From positions 28,409 through 92,408 of the forward strand of contig CAZQJC010000149.1 of the NCBI GenBank assembly GCA_964593795.1: a stretch of 64,000 nucleotides of DNA, read 5' to 3'. The notes beneath the pieces are model-generated. The model saw nothing but the letters and a program-made list of their open reading frames with translations. It did no database searches and was not told the DNA's origin. The translations under genes and the position numbers were made by a program. The DNA is from JAHFDS01 sp964593795. Its GTDB lineage: Bacteria > Myxococcota_A > Polyangia > JAHFDS01. This document shows positions 42,184 to 49,927 of the stretch, piece after piece (within the stretch, counting starts at the first letter, position 1; every line of letters starts with the position of its first letter).

Positions 42184-43523
42184 GGCTCGTGTGGCTCGGG
42201 CACGCGGCCCTGCTCGTACGCGCGGGCGGCGAGCAGCTCCTGTGCGACCCCTGGCTCGCCGAGCCCGTGTTCGCGCGCGCGTGGTGGCGCTACCCGCCGC
42301 CGCCGTACCCGACCGCCGAGAGCCTGGGGCGCGTGGATCGCCTGCTGCTCTCGCACGCGCACCCGGATCACAGCGGAGAAGGCACGCTGGCGTGCCTCGA
42401 CGCCGCCACGCCGACCTACGCCCTGCCGTTCCCTTCGAACCAGCTCGCGCGCCGGCTCGCACGCGCCGGCTACCGCGCCGTGCGCTGGCTCGAGCCCTGG
42501 CAGCCCGTCGAGATCGGCGCGGGCGTGCGCATCACGATGGTGCCGCACGACGGCGGCTGGGAGGTGGCGTCGATGCTCGTCGAGGCCGACGGGGTCCGCG
42601 TCTACCACGGCAACGACAACCCGCTCGAGGTGGCCACGTACGAGGAGATCGTGCGGCGGCTGGGGCCGGTCGACGTCGCGTTCCTGCCGTTCGCGGGCGC
42701 GTCGTCGTACCCGACGTGCTTCTCCTGGGAGCCGGGCGTGATGCAGCAGAAGGCCGCGGCGAAGAAGGCCGAGGGCGTGGGCCGGTTCACCGACGGTGTG
42801 CGCGGGCTGCGGCCGCGTGTGGCGGTGCCGTTCGCGTCGAGCTGGGCGCTGCTCGAGCCGCGCGACCTGTGGCGCAACTTCTACGACCGGCCCACGGCGG
42901 CCGAGGCCGCGGCCGCCGCGGCCGACGTCGCGCGCGAGGTGGGGACGGCGGTCGTCGTCATGGAGCCGGGCGACGAGTGGTCGCCCGAGGAGGGCCACGT
43001 CGCACGGAGGCTGACCGCCGGGTGGACCTACGACGTCGCGGGCGTCACGCGCTATGCGTCGCAGGAGAAGGCGCGGGTCGAGGCCGCCGCGCGCGCGCGG
43101 GACCGGCATGGCGCGCTGCCTCCGACCGCCGCGCTCGAGCCGGCGTTCCGCACGTACTTCGGCGCGATGCTGGAGGCGACGCGCGACGCGACGAAGGCGC
43201 TCGAGATGCGGGCGGCGTTCCACGCCGACGGGCCGGAGGGCACGGCCGCGCGCTTCTGGATCCGCTTCTCGCCGGGGCAGCCGCCGGTCCTCGGCGAGGG
43301 CGCACCAGACGCGGTGGCCGACGAGACGTTCACGGTCACGCTGCCGGAGCTGTGGGACGTGCTCGCGGGACCGGTGCGCTTCGAGGATCTCTGGTACGGC
43401 TACCGCCTGCGCGTGCGCAAGCGCGCCGGTGCTGGCTACTACCGCGCGTTCTGGGACATGCTGCTCAACTGGGACGACGAGGCGACCAGCGCCGATCTGG
43501 CGACGCAGCTCGTCGGGCGATAA
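42180..43523 (+). CDS. Metallo-beta-lactamase-fold hydrolase
   Basis: The 447-residue product starts MRLVWLGHAALLVRAGGEQL and has the metal motif H-A-H-P-D-H (from residue 59), a later metal His in TMVPHDGG and HGNDN, as in UlaG-like/RomA-type members. The C-terminal third (from about residue 330) is a separate helical/strand domain (AFHADGPEGTAARFWIRFSP) reminiscent of sterol-carrier-like folds often attached to such proteins. The substrate is unknown. The GTG overlaps the preceding TGA (GTGA), behind GGAGGG. Confidence 0.85.
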   Translation: MRLVWLGHAALLVRAGGEQLLCDPWLAEPVFARAWWRYPPPPYPTAESLGRVDRLLLSHAHPDHSGEGTLACLDAATPTYALPFPSNQLARRLARAGYRAVRWLEPWQPVEIGAGVRITMVPHDGGWEVASMLVEADGVRVYHGNDNPLEVATYEEIVRRLGPVDVAFLPFAGASSYPTCFSWEPGVMQQKAAAKKAEGVGRFTDGVRGLRPRVAVPFASSWALLEPRDLWRNFYDRPTAAEAAAAAADVAREVGTAVVVMEPGDEWSPEEGHVARRLTAGWTYDVAGVTRYASQEKARVEAAARARDRHGALPPTAALEPAFRTYFGAMLEATRDATKALEMRAAFHADGPEGTAARFWIRFSPGQPPVLGEGAPDAVADETFTVTLPELWDVLAGPVRFEDLWYGYRLRVRKRAGAGYYRAFWDMLLNWDDEATSADLATQLVGR

Positions 43524-43560
43524 TGCGTTGCGTCATGCGGACTTCACTCCGAATTCGTGT

Positions 43561-43573
43561 CCGTGAAACACGG
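43561..43573. promoter_or_regulatory. Inverted repeat CCGTG-AAA-CACGG upstream of the 33-aa gene
   Basis: A perfect 5-bp inverted repeat with a 3-base centre lies 17 bases before the TAGGCT box. It could be an operator or a small hairpin after the MBL-fold gene. Confidence 0.35.
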
Positions 43574-43590
43574 CATTAACGGCCGGCCAC

Positions 43591-43596
43591 TAGGCT
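43591..43596 (+). promoter_or_regulatory. TAGGCT, candidate -10 box of the 33-aa gene
   Basis: TAGGCT ends exactly 6 bases before the ATG at 43603. Confidence 0.4.
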
Positions 43597-43602
43597 GATG
43601 TC

Positions 43603-43704
43603 ATGAGCGGCTTGCTGGATGCGTTCTCGGATTACACCTTCGGCCTCATGATGGCGCTCGTCAACGAGCAGATGGCCGCGCACCTGTTCCGTCGCTCGCG
43701 CTGA
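43603..43704 (+). CDS. Candidate 33-aa small protein
   Basis: An ATG frame of 34 codons encodes MSGLLDAFSDYTFGLMMALV followed by NEQMAAHLFRRSR. The residues from about 3 to 28 can form an amphipathic or partly membrane-inserting helix with a basic C-terminal tail, as in small membrane-associated proteins. It is supported by the TAGGCT box at leaderless spacing and by its position between two genes where no other gene fits. I recognise no family, and it could still be chance. Confidence 0.45.
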   Translation: MSGLLDAFSDYTFGLMMALVNEQMAAHLFRRSR

Positions 43705-43750
43705 CGCTGCCGCGCCCGCGACGCCGGCGGCCGCCGCGCGTGGCGGGTGC

Positions 43751-43756
43751 TATCCT
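43751..43756 (+). promoter_or_regulatory. TATCCT, candidate -10 box of the TPR gene
   Basis: TATCCT ends 8 bases before the GTG at 43765. The GGAG in the gap could also act as a ribosome site if the leader is short. Confidence 0.4.
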
Positions 43757-43764
43757 GGAGCCAG

Positions 43765-44502
43765 GTGGACGCGCTCACCATGCTGTTCGCGCTGGTCGCT
43801 GCGGGTCTCGCGGCCGCGGCGGTCCGGCAGCAGCGGCGCGCAGACGATCTCCGTCGCGCGCTGGCTGACGGCGACTACGCGGCGCTCGTGCGCGACTACC
43901 GGAACCTGCTGCGGCGCGATCTGCCGCCGACCTACGAGCCCAAGGTGCGCATGGTGCTCTCGTGGCTCCTCTGCTGCATGGAGGACCACGACGAGGCGCT
44001 CTACGAGCTCGATCAGGTGGCCACGGCGGAGCTCGGCGTGGTCGACGTCGCCTCCTGGCTCAACGGTCGCGCCTACGTGCTCGCGATGCTCGGACGTCCG
44101 GAGGAGGCGCTCGATCACCTCCGCGAGGCCGACGAGCTCCTCACCGGCGAGGAGACGAGCGCGCGGCGGAGCTCGCTCGAGGCGTGCATCGTGGGCACGC
44201 GCGGCATCTCGCTCTTCAAGATCGGCAAGCTCGAGGAGGCCGAGGAGCACCTCTGGCGCGCGCTCAAGCTCGGCAACCAGGCGCGGCGGCACACGCTCGG
44301 TGAGGACACCGTCGGCGAGCAGGCGCTCCTGGCGGAGCGCTGGTGGTGGCTCTCCGAGGTGGCGCGCGCGCGCGGTGACGAGCGCGAGGCGCTGCTGCGG
44401 CTGCGTCGCGCGGGTTCGTTCTCGGGCACGCCGTTCGGCCTCCGGGCGCGGCGCGCGCTCGCCGAGCTGCCGCCGCTCCAGCCGCTTCCGCTCAAGAGCT
44501 AG
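43765..44502 (+). CDS. Membrane-anchored TPR-like protein
   Basis: The 245-residue product has an N-terminal membrane helix (MLFALVAAGLAAAAV) and then a helical repeat array of TPR type (YEPKVRMVLSWLLCCMEDHD, LNGRAYVLAMLGRPEEALDH, ISLFKIGKLEEAEEHLWRAL). TPR arrays bind protein partners; no enzyme activity is seen. The GTG at 43765 is favoured over the GTG at 43747 because the latter would lie upstream of the TATCCT box. It is convergent with the Cys-rich lipoprotein gene that ends at 44511. Confidence 0.75.
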   Translation: MDALTMLFALVAAGLAAAAVRQQRRADDLRRALADGDYAALVRDYRNLLRRDLPPTYEPKVRMVLSWLLCCMEDHDEALYELDQVATAELGVVDVASWLNGRAYVLAMLGRPEEALDHLREADELLTGEETSARRSSLEACIVGTRGISLFKIGKLEEAEEHLWRALKLGNQARRHTLGEDTVGEQALLAERWWWLSEVARARGDEREALLRLRRAGSFSGTPFGLRARRALAELPPLQPLPLKS

Positions 44503-44510
44503 GGTTCGGA

Positions 44511-45926
44511 CTACCGGCAGAGGCCGTAGTCGGCGCTGATCGTCGGCGAGGCCATGCACGTCTGCGGCGACGGGCAGGTGCCGTCGCCGGGGCGGCACAC
44601 CTGGGCGCACGCGCCGTCCTGGTAGGCCGAGCACCGGTAGCCGGGTGCGCAGAAGTTCGAGTAGCAGCTCATCATGTTGCCGGACGTGCAGCACGCCGTG
44701 CCCGCGGGGTTCGACGGGCCGAGCGGCACGCACCGTGTGTCTGGGTTCGCGTAGTAGCAGGCGTAGCCCATCGCGCAGGCGCCCGCGGAGGTCGCGGGCC
44801 GCGCGTCGCAGCCCCGGGTGGACGGCGCGCACATGCCGCTGATGCAGTCGCCCTCCTGGCAAAGGAGGTTCGCGCAGCAGCGCAGGCCCACCACCCCGCA
44901 GTCGTTGCAGCGATAGCCGAGCGCGCCTGCGTCGAACACGCATCCGAGCCCGCTGTCGCACCTCATGCCCGAGCAGCACTCCATGCCCATCGCGCCGCAG
45001 GTGCCGCCGGCGCCGCCGTCCGCGCCGCCGCCACCACCACCGGCACCACCGCCGCCCGCACCACCGCCGCCCGCGCCGCCGCCGCCCGCACCACCGCCAC
45101 CGCCGCCGCGCCCGCAGACGTTCGGGACGCCGCCCCCCATGCACGTGAGCGGCGCGGTGCACGTGCCGCAGTCGAGCGTGCCGCCGCAGCCGTCCGCGAG
45201 CCGCCCGCAGTCGGCGCCACGCGCGGCACACGTGGTGGGCGTGCACCCGCACTGGTTGAGCCGTCCGCCGCCGCCGCAGGACTGCGGCGCGGTGCACGTG
45301 CCGCATTCGAGGACGTGGCCGCAGCCGTCGCCGAGCAGGCCGCAGGTCGCGCCCGCGGACGCGCAGCTCACGGGCACGCACGTGCCCACGCCGCACTGGC
45401 TCGCGCGGCCGCCGCCGCCGCACGACTCCGGTGGGGTGCAGTCGCCGCAGGAGATGACCCTGCCGCAGGTGTCCGGGACCATGCCGCAGCCGGCGGAGAG
45501 GTCCGCGCAGGACTTCGGCCGGCACGCGGCCGCGTCCGGACCGGTGCTCGTGCAGGGCTGAGCGAGGAGCGCGAGCGCGACGGGGAAGCTGGTCGTCTTG
45601 CCGTCGCTCACCGTGACGTCGGCGGCGCCCTGGAGCTTGCGCTGGCGGGCCTCGTCGCAGGCGGTGACCGTGGCGCGCGCGGCACCCGCCTGGCCCTCGC
45701 CGAAGGTCACGACGACGTGCTGCACGCGATCGAGCGGGATCGTCGCGCCGTCGTGATCGAACGTGAGCGTGCTCTCGCGGCCCGCGATGCCGGAGATCGT
45801 GACGACGAGCGCGCGCGTGCTGGCCACCGAGTCCGGGCCCGACACTTCGAGCGCGAGCACCGCCGCCACGTCACGCTTGCACGCGACGCCGAGGAGGCAG
45901 AGCAGGAGGACGCCGTGCCGCGACAC
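44511..45926 (-). CDS. Large Cys-rich lipoprotein
   Basis: The 471-residue product has a lipoprotein signal (GVLLLCLLGVAC) and a first strand-rich domain. Three similar Cys modules follow, each built as SCxxxGxxCGxxxDGCGxxxxCGxC-type loops (for example ATCGLLGDGCGHVLECGTC and ADCGRLADGCGGTLDCGTC). A pure Gly/Ala linker (DNA 45001-45110) leads to a second Cys-rich region with pairs such as MECCSGMRC and LRCCANLLC. It is probably a surface protein held by disulphides. The GTG start is 7 bases after TACGCT, so this gene has its own promoter downstream of the large operon. Confidence 0.72.
   Translation of the reverse strand: MSRHGVLLLCLLGVACKRDVAAVLALEVSGPDSVASTRALVVTISGIAGRESTLTFDHDGATIPLDRVQHVVVTFGEGQAGAARATVTACDEARQRKLQGAADVTVSDGKTTSFPVALALLAQPCTSTGPDAAACRPKSCADLSAGCGMVPDTCGRVISCGDCTPPESCGGGGRASQCGVGTCVPVSCASAGATCGLLGDGCGHVLECGTCTAPQSCGGGGRLNQCGCTPTTCAARGADCGRLADGCGGTLDCGTCTAPLTCMGGGVPNVCGRGGGGGGAGGGGAGGGGAGGGGAGGGGGGADGGAGGTCGAMGMECCSGMRCDSGLGCVFDAGALGYRCNDCGVVGLRCCANLLCQEGDCISGMCAPSTRGCDARPATSAGACAMGYACYYANPDTRCVPLGPSNPAGTACCTSGNMMSCYSNFCAPGYRCSAYQDGACAQVCRPGDGTCPSPQTCMASPTISADYGLCR
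45001..45110 (-). repeat. GCC/GCA-rich triplet run encoding a Gly/Ala linker
   Basis: The plus strand reads mainly CCGCCGCCC and CCACCACCG units, encoding GGGGAGGGG-type linker on the minus strand. Such triplet runs are prone to length change. Confidence 0.7.
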
Positions 45927-45933
45927 GGACCGG

Positions 45934-45939
45934 AGCGTA
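45934..45939 (-). promoter_or_regulatory. TACGCT, candidate -10 box of the Cys-rich lipoprotein gene
   Basis: TACGCT on the minus strand ends 7 bases before the GTG at 45926, in the 28-base gap behind the TolC-type gene. Confidence 0.45.
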
Positions 45940-45954
45940 GCACTCCGGGTTCGT

Positions 45955-47310
45955 TCAGGGCCTTCCGGCGGGCTCGCCGGGCGTGACGCGCCGGCCGACC
46001 GCGCGGTCGAGGCGGATCCACGCCCGCTGGTGCGCGAGGCGCAGCTCGGCGTGCTCGCGCCGCGCCTTGAGCAGCACATCCTCCGCGGCGAGCAGCGCCA
46101 CGAGGTCCACCTGACCCGCGCTCGAGGCCTTCTCGAGCATCTTCTCGTGGCCCTCGAGCCCGGGGAGCACTCGCTCGCGATAGCGGCGCAGCGTCTCCTG
46201 GCGAAGGGCGATCTCCGCGTGGGCGGTCGCGACCTCGCGGCGGATGGACAGCGCCAGGGCCCGGAAGCGCTCGCGCTCCTGGTCGCGCGCCGCCTCGGCG
46301 ACCTGGATGGGCCCGGCGTTCTGGTCGAGCACCGGCACCGTGAGCACCGCGCCGAGCAGGAAGTCATTCGGGTTGTCGTTGTCGTACGAGCGGAAGCGGG
46401 GCGCGGCGTTGAACCGGAACCACGGCCACTTGCGGGCGTGCTCGACGCGCAGGGTCTCCTCGCGCTGGCCGTAGCGCGCCTTCGCCGCGGCGACCGCGGG
46501 GCGCGACGCCACCGCCTCGTCGCCCAGGGCCGCCGCTGCGGCGGGGGGTGCCGCCAGCTCGCCGAGCTCGCCCGCCGCCTGCAGCGGCCGGTCGGCGCCG
46601 ACGGCGAGGGCGAGGCTCTGCGCCGCGAGGAGCTCGCGCGCCGCGAGCTCGTCCCGCTCGCGCTCGATCTGCGAGAGCGTCAGCTCCGCGAGGCTCTGAT
46701 CGAGGCGCGTGGACGCGCCGCCGCCGACGCGCTTCTCGACGAGGGCGACGATCCTCTGCCGCGTCTCGAGCGCGCGCTCGACGAGGCGCTTCTGCTCGCC
46801 GACCGCGAGGAGCTCCGCGTGGGCGAGGCGCACGCCGGTCGCGACGGCCCACTCCTGCTCGGCGATGTCGTGCCGGACCGCGTCGGCGCCCGCGCGCGCG
46901 GCGGCCTGCTTGCCCGACCACACGCCGGGCTGCGGCGGCTGCCACCCGAGGGTCATGCCCCAGTTCGCGCCGGGGTTCTGCACGTGCAGCCACTCGAGAT
47001 CGAGCGTCGGGTTCGCCAGCGCGCCCGCGGCCACGATCTCGCCCTCGGCGACGTCGCGCTGCCTGCGGTACGCGCGCAGCTCGGGGTTGTACTTGAGGGC
47101 GAGGGCGACGGCCTCGTCGGCGATGAGCGCGCGCCCCGCCGACGGCGGCGCGCCCGGCGCGGCGCCGAGGGTGCGCTGCTCGCTCTCGAGCTCGACGAGA
47201 GCCGCGTGCGTGTCGAGCGGCCTCGGCTCGTAGCACCCGACGCTCGTCAGGGTCGCGAGGGCCAGCAGGCGCGCCGTCATCGCGGCCCTCGTCATCGCGG
47301 CCCTCGTCAT
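45955..47310 (-). CDS. TolC-family outer-membrane efflux lipoprotein
   Basis: The 451-residue product has a lipoprotein signal (ARLLALATLTSVGC) and two TolC-type halves: helical coiled segments (LANPTLDLEWLHVQNPG, then RVGGGASTRLDQSLAELTLS and KYNPELRAYRRQRDVAEGEI) separated by barrel strands. It would form the trimeric exit duct for the HlyD-type adaptor encoded upstream in the same operon. Three in-frame ATGs (47310, 47295, 47280) are created by a tandem 15-base repeat, so the exact start is uncertain; all retain the signal peptide. It closes the operon. Confidence 0.88.
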   Translation of the reverse strand: MTRAAMTRAAMTARLLALATLTSVGCYEPRPLDTHAALVELESEQRTLGAAPGAPPSAGRALIADEAVALALKYNPELRAYRRQRDVAEGEIVAAGALANPTLDLEWLHVQNPGANWGMTLGWQPPQPGVWSGKQAAARAGADAVRHDIAEQEWAVATGVRLAHAELLAVGEQKRLVERALETRQRIVALVEKRVGGGASTRLDQSLAELTLSQIERERDELAARELLAAQSLALAVGADRPLQAAGELGELAAPPAAAAALGDEAVASRPAVAAAKARYGQREETLRVEHARKWPWFRFNAAPRFRSYDNDNPNDFLLGAVLTVPVLDQNAGPIQVAEAARDQERERFRALALSIRREVATAHAEIALRQETLRRYRERVLPGLEGHEKMLEKASSAGQVDLVALLAAEDVLLKARREHAELRLAHQRAWIRLDRAVGRRVTPGEPAGRP

Positions 47311-47324
47311 CGCGCCCTCGTCAT
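47281..47324 (-). repeat. 15-base start-codon repeat at the TolC gene
   Basis: The unit ATGACGAGGGCCGCG (minus strand) occurs exactly at 47310-47296 and 47295-47281, with a 14-base imperfect copy at 47324-47311. The outermost ATG overlaps the TGA of the upstream gene (ATGA) but is out of frame with the TolC-type gene, running into a TGA six codons later. The repeats thus multiply the start codon together with its internal GAGGGC ribosome-like sequence. Confidence 0.8.
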
Positions 47325-48268
47325 CGTGGGAGCGGCCATGACATCCACAGCGGGGGTCTGGTGTCGTTGTCGAACACGAGGACGAGGCCCTTGCCGTCCT
47401 CGGACAGCGTGACGCCCTCCGGCTTGAGCCCCCGGAAGCGCTGCAGCATCACCGGCGCCTTCGCGCCTGCCTTGAGCCAGTACATCGCGCCACCGCCGTC
47501 GTGCGAGCCGCCCTTCGGGGAGTTCGCGAGCACCACCAGCGAGCCGCCGGGCAGCGCGAGCAGGTCCGAGATGCCCTGGTGCACGGTCCTGCCGTCGCGC
47601 TCGACGTCGAGCGGCAGCTCCACGACCCGCGTCACCGCGCCCGCCGGGATGGCCCCCTTGGCGAGCACGCCCACCGGATCGGCGAGGCGCACGATCACCG
47701 CGCCGCCGCGCGCAGAGAGCGGCGACTTGAGGCCGACGAGGAGCGCACCGTCCGCGAACGTGAGCGCCTCGATGTCGAGCCGCGCCTTCGGATCGAGCCC
47801 GGCGATCTCGAGCAGGGAGCCGCCGGCAGGGCTCCGCGCGGTCGTGAGGTCTGCCCTGCCCATCACGCGCAGCGCCCGGCCTCGCAGCTCGAGGTGGAGC
47901 AGCATCCGTCGCTCGGGCTTGGTGTGTCCCTTCTTGTTGGGCGAGTGCGACGTCGTGAGGAAGAACGTACCGTCGGGGCCCTGGCAGATCGCCTCGGCGT
48001 CGTTGAGCGCGTCCACGCCGAGGATCGGCACGGTGGTGTCGTCGAAGGCGCCTTTCCGGCTCATCGCGAAGACCCAGGGGCGGTGTCCGTCGCCCGCGGT
48101 GCCGGTGTCGTCGCTCACGACGAGGTATCGCTCGAGCGGCTGGGCCCACACGATGCCCGACGGCTCGATGGTCGCGTTCCGGGCGGAGAGCGCCGCGGGG
48201 ACGGCGGCCTCCACCGGCGCCGGCGCGCCGAGGAGCGCCACGAGCGTCAGCACCTCACAGGCGAACAT
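47321..48268 (-). CDS. Exported beta-propeller-like protein (DUF3616/phytase-like)
   Basis: The 315-residue product has a signal peptide (MFACEVLTLVALLGAPAPVEA) and propeller-like blades resembling the esterase-like/DUF3616 group: SGIVWAQPLERYLVVSDDTG, LNDAEAICQGPDGTFFLTTS, LLEIAGLDPKARLDIEALTF and LKPEGVTLSEDGKGLVLVFD. Such proteins are often phosphoesterase-like or nucleoside-binding, but no catalytic set can be confirmed. The ATG at 48268 lies inside the end of the HlyD-type gene (14-base overlap), so translation is coupled within the operon. In context it may bind or trim the polymer handled by the VTC/HlyD/TolC proteins. Confidence 0.65.
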   Translation of the reverse strand: MFACEVLTLVALLGAPAPVEAAVPAALSARNATIEPSGIVWAQPLERYLVVSDDTGTAGDGHRPWVFAMSRKGAFDDTTVPILGVDALNDAEAICQGPDGTFFLTTSHSPNKKGHTKPERRMLLHLELRGRALRVMGRADLTTARSPAGGSLLEIAGLDPKARLDIEALTFADGALLVGLKSPLSARGGAVIVRLADPVGVLAKGAIPAGAVTRVVELPLDVERDGRTVHQGISDLLALPGGSLVVLANSPKGGSHDGGGAMYWLKAGAKAPVMLQRFRGLKPEGVTLSEDGKGLVLVFDNDTRPPLWMSWPLPR

Positions 48269-49277
48269 TGAGCGTCTCTCCGAGGACGAGCGGCCGCGAA
48301 GGCCAGCTCTCGAGCACGACGCGCCGGCCCCAGGCGGGCACGGTGAGCGACGTGCGCGCGCGCGGCGGCAGTTCCTCGATCTCCGGCGAGACCTCGACCA
48401 CGCGCGCCCCGAAGGACCTCTCGAACGCGCCGGCGCCGCGAACCGTCGCCGCGCCGCCGATCGCCACGCGGGTGACCATGCGCTCGGGCAGCCAGCAGAC
48501 GACGTAGCCGGGGCGTGCGCTCGCGACGCGCACGACCTCGGTCGCCGCGGGGACCACGTCACCGGGACGATGCAGGATCATCGCCACCGTACCGTCGGTC
48601 TTCGCACGGATGACCGCCTCGTCGAGGGCGAGCCGCGCGGCGCGCACCTCCGCCTCCCGCGTGTGTACGAGCTCGCGGAAAGGCGCGAGCCGCTTCTGCA
48701 CCTGCGCGCTCGCGGAGCCGGCGGTAGCGCCGCGCGCCACGCCCTCGCCGCGGTCGGCCGCCTCGTCGAGCGTCGCCACGCTGGCCGAGAGGCCGGCCTT
48801 GCGCAGCCGGCTCTGCTCGACGTCGCGCGCCTGCACGAGGCGCTCGTCCGCGAGCTTCTCGAGCCGCGCGAGCTGCTGCGTGACCTCGGCGAGCTCCGCA
48901 CGGTTCTTGCTGCGCGTGGCGCGCAGCTTGAGCGTCGCGATCTCGGCCCGCAGCACCTGCACGGCCTGGATCGAGTGCTCCGCGCCGAGCTGGGCCTGCG
49001 CCTCGGCGAGCTGGCTCTCCGCCACCTGGAGCTGGATCTCGAGCGCGCGCGTGTCGAGGCGCGCCACGACGTCGCCGGCCTTCACCCTCTGGCCGAGCTG
49101 CACCTCCACGGTGGCGATGCGGCCGGCCTGGATCGGACCGAGCGCGTGATCCACCGCCTCGGCGTAGCCGCGGACGGACGTCTGCGACAGCGCGCCTCCG
49201 TGCGAGAGCAGCCAGAAGGCGGCCGCCGCGCCGACGGCGATGACGGGGCCCGAATAGCGCAGGCTGCGGATCCTCAT
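48255..49277 (-). CDS. HlyD-type periplasmic adaptor
   Basis: The 340-residue product has one membrane helix (SGPVIAVGAAAAFWLLSHGG), a lipoyl half-motif (AGRIATVEVQLGQRVKAGDV), a long coiled-coil hairpin of about 130 residues rich in heptads (LAEAQAQLGAEHSIQAVQVL, ELAEVTQQLARLEKLADERL), and the second lipoyl half (RAKTDGTVAMILHRPGDVV) with a beta-barrel. It should join an inner-membrane component to the TolC-type protein of the operon. No dedicated ABC or RND pump is encoded here; the DUF4956 protein, whose gene overlaps its start (ATGA), is the only inner-membrane candidate. Confidence 0.88.
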   Translation of the reverse strand: MRIRSLRYSGPVIAVGAAAAFWLLSHGGALSQTSVRGYAEAVDHALGPIQAGRIATVEVQLGQRVKAGDVVARLDTRALEIQLQVAESQLAEAQAQLGAEHSIQAVQVLRAEIATLKLRATRSKNRAELAEVTQQLARLEKLADERLVQARDVEQSRLRKAGLSASVATLDEAADRGEGVARGATAGSASAQVQKRLAPFRELVHTREAEVRAARLALDEAVIRAKTDGTVAMILHRPGDVVPAATEVVRVASARPGYVVCWLPERMVTRVAIGGAATVRGAGAFERSFGARVVEVSPEIEELPPRARTSLTVPAWGRRVVLESWPSRPLVLGETLNVRL

Positions 49278-49927
49278 GCCTCCACCGAGGAGTCCTGCAG
49301 GAGCAGCGTCGCGCCCTGGAGGCCCGGCACGCCGTCGAGGTCCCGCAGGAGCTGCGTGCGCGCCCTGGGACCCGAGAGCTGCACCTGGTACGCGTGCTCC
49401 TGCAGGTTGCCGCCCGCCTCGCGCAGGTTGACGAGCACGATGCGCCGGCAGTGCCGCTCGAGCACCGCGCGGAAGCCGGGCTCCTGCGCCTGCGCGACCG
49501 GCAACCGCAGCCGCAGGACCGCGTCGTAGTGCTGGCGCGAGCCGAAGCCCGACCACGCGAGGTACATCGTCGCGGCCACGAACGTCCCCGTGCCGAGGAT
49601 GGCGATCGCGTAGCTCTGGACGCCGCACGCGACGCCGGTCGCGAGCGAGGCGAACACGAACATGAGGTCGCGCGTGTCCTTGAGCGTCGTGCGAAAGCGC
49701 ACGATCGTGAGCGCGCCGACCACGCCGAGGCCGCGCGCGACGTCGTCGCCGATGGCCATCATGATCATCCCCGAGATGAGCCCGCCCATCGCGAGGCTCT
49801 GCACGAAGCTGCGCATGTACGACAGGCCCTCGTGCGTGATCGAGTACGTCCACGCGACGAGCATCGACAGCGCGAAGGAGAGAGAGAGAGAGGCCAGGGC
49901 GACCTCCCAGCCGATCCGTTGCTCCAT
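49274..49927 (-). CDS. DUF4956 membrane protein
   Basis: The 217-residue product has about four membrane helices in its first 125 residues, with the DUF4956 signature GDDVARGLGVVGALTIVRFR followed by TTLKDTRDLMFVF. A soluble C-terminal domain of about 80 residues follows (LRLRLPVAQAQEPGFRAVLE). DUF4956 genes are regularly found beside VTC-domain genes in bacteria, and here the ATG follows the VTC stop with no gap. The function is unknown; a membrane carrier or anchor for the VTC product is the best guess. Confidence 0.9.
   Translation of the reverse strand: MEQRIGWEVALASLSLSFALSMLVAWTYSITHEGLSYMRSFVQSLAMGGLISGMIMMAIGDDVARGLGVVGALTIVRFRTTLKDTRDLMFVFASLATGVACGVQSYAIAILGTGTFVAATMYLAWSGFGSRQHYDAVLRLRLPVAQAQEPGFRAVLERHCRRIVLVNLREAGGNLQEHAYQVQLSGPRARTQLLRDLDGVPGLQGATLLLQDSSVEA

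Noticed and set aside
39789..43223. A 1144-codon minus-strand frame
   Set aside because: It lies opposite the well-supported sigma/anti-sigma, DUF1707 and MBL-fold genes and is a codon-phase shadow.
45315..47412. His/Glu/Arg-rich plus-strand frames opposite the TolC-type and Cys-rich genes
   Set aside because: They are antisense shadows produced by high GC at third codon positions.
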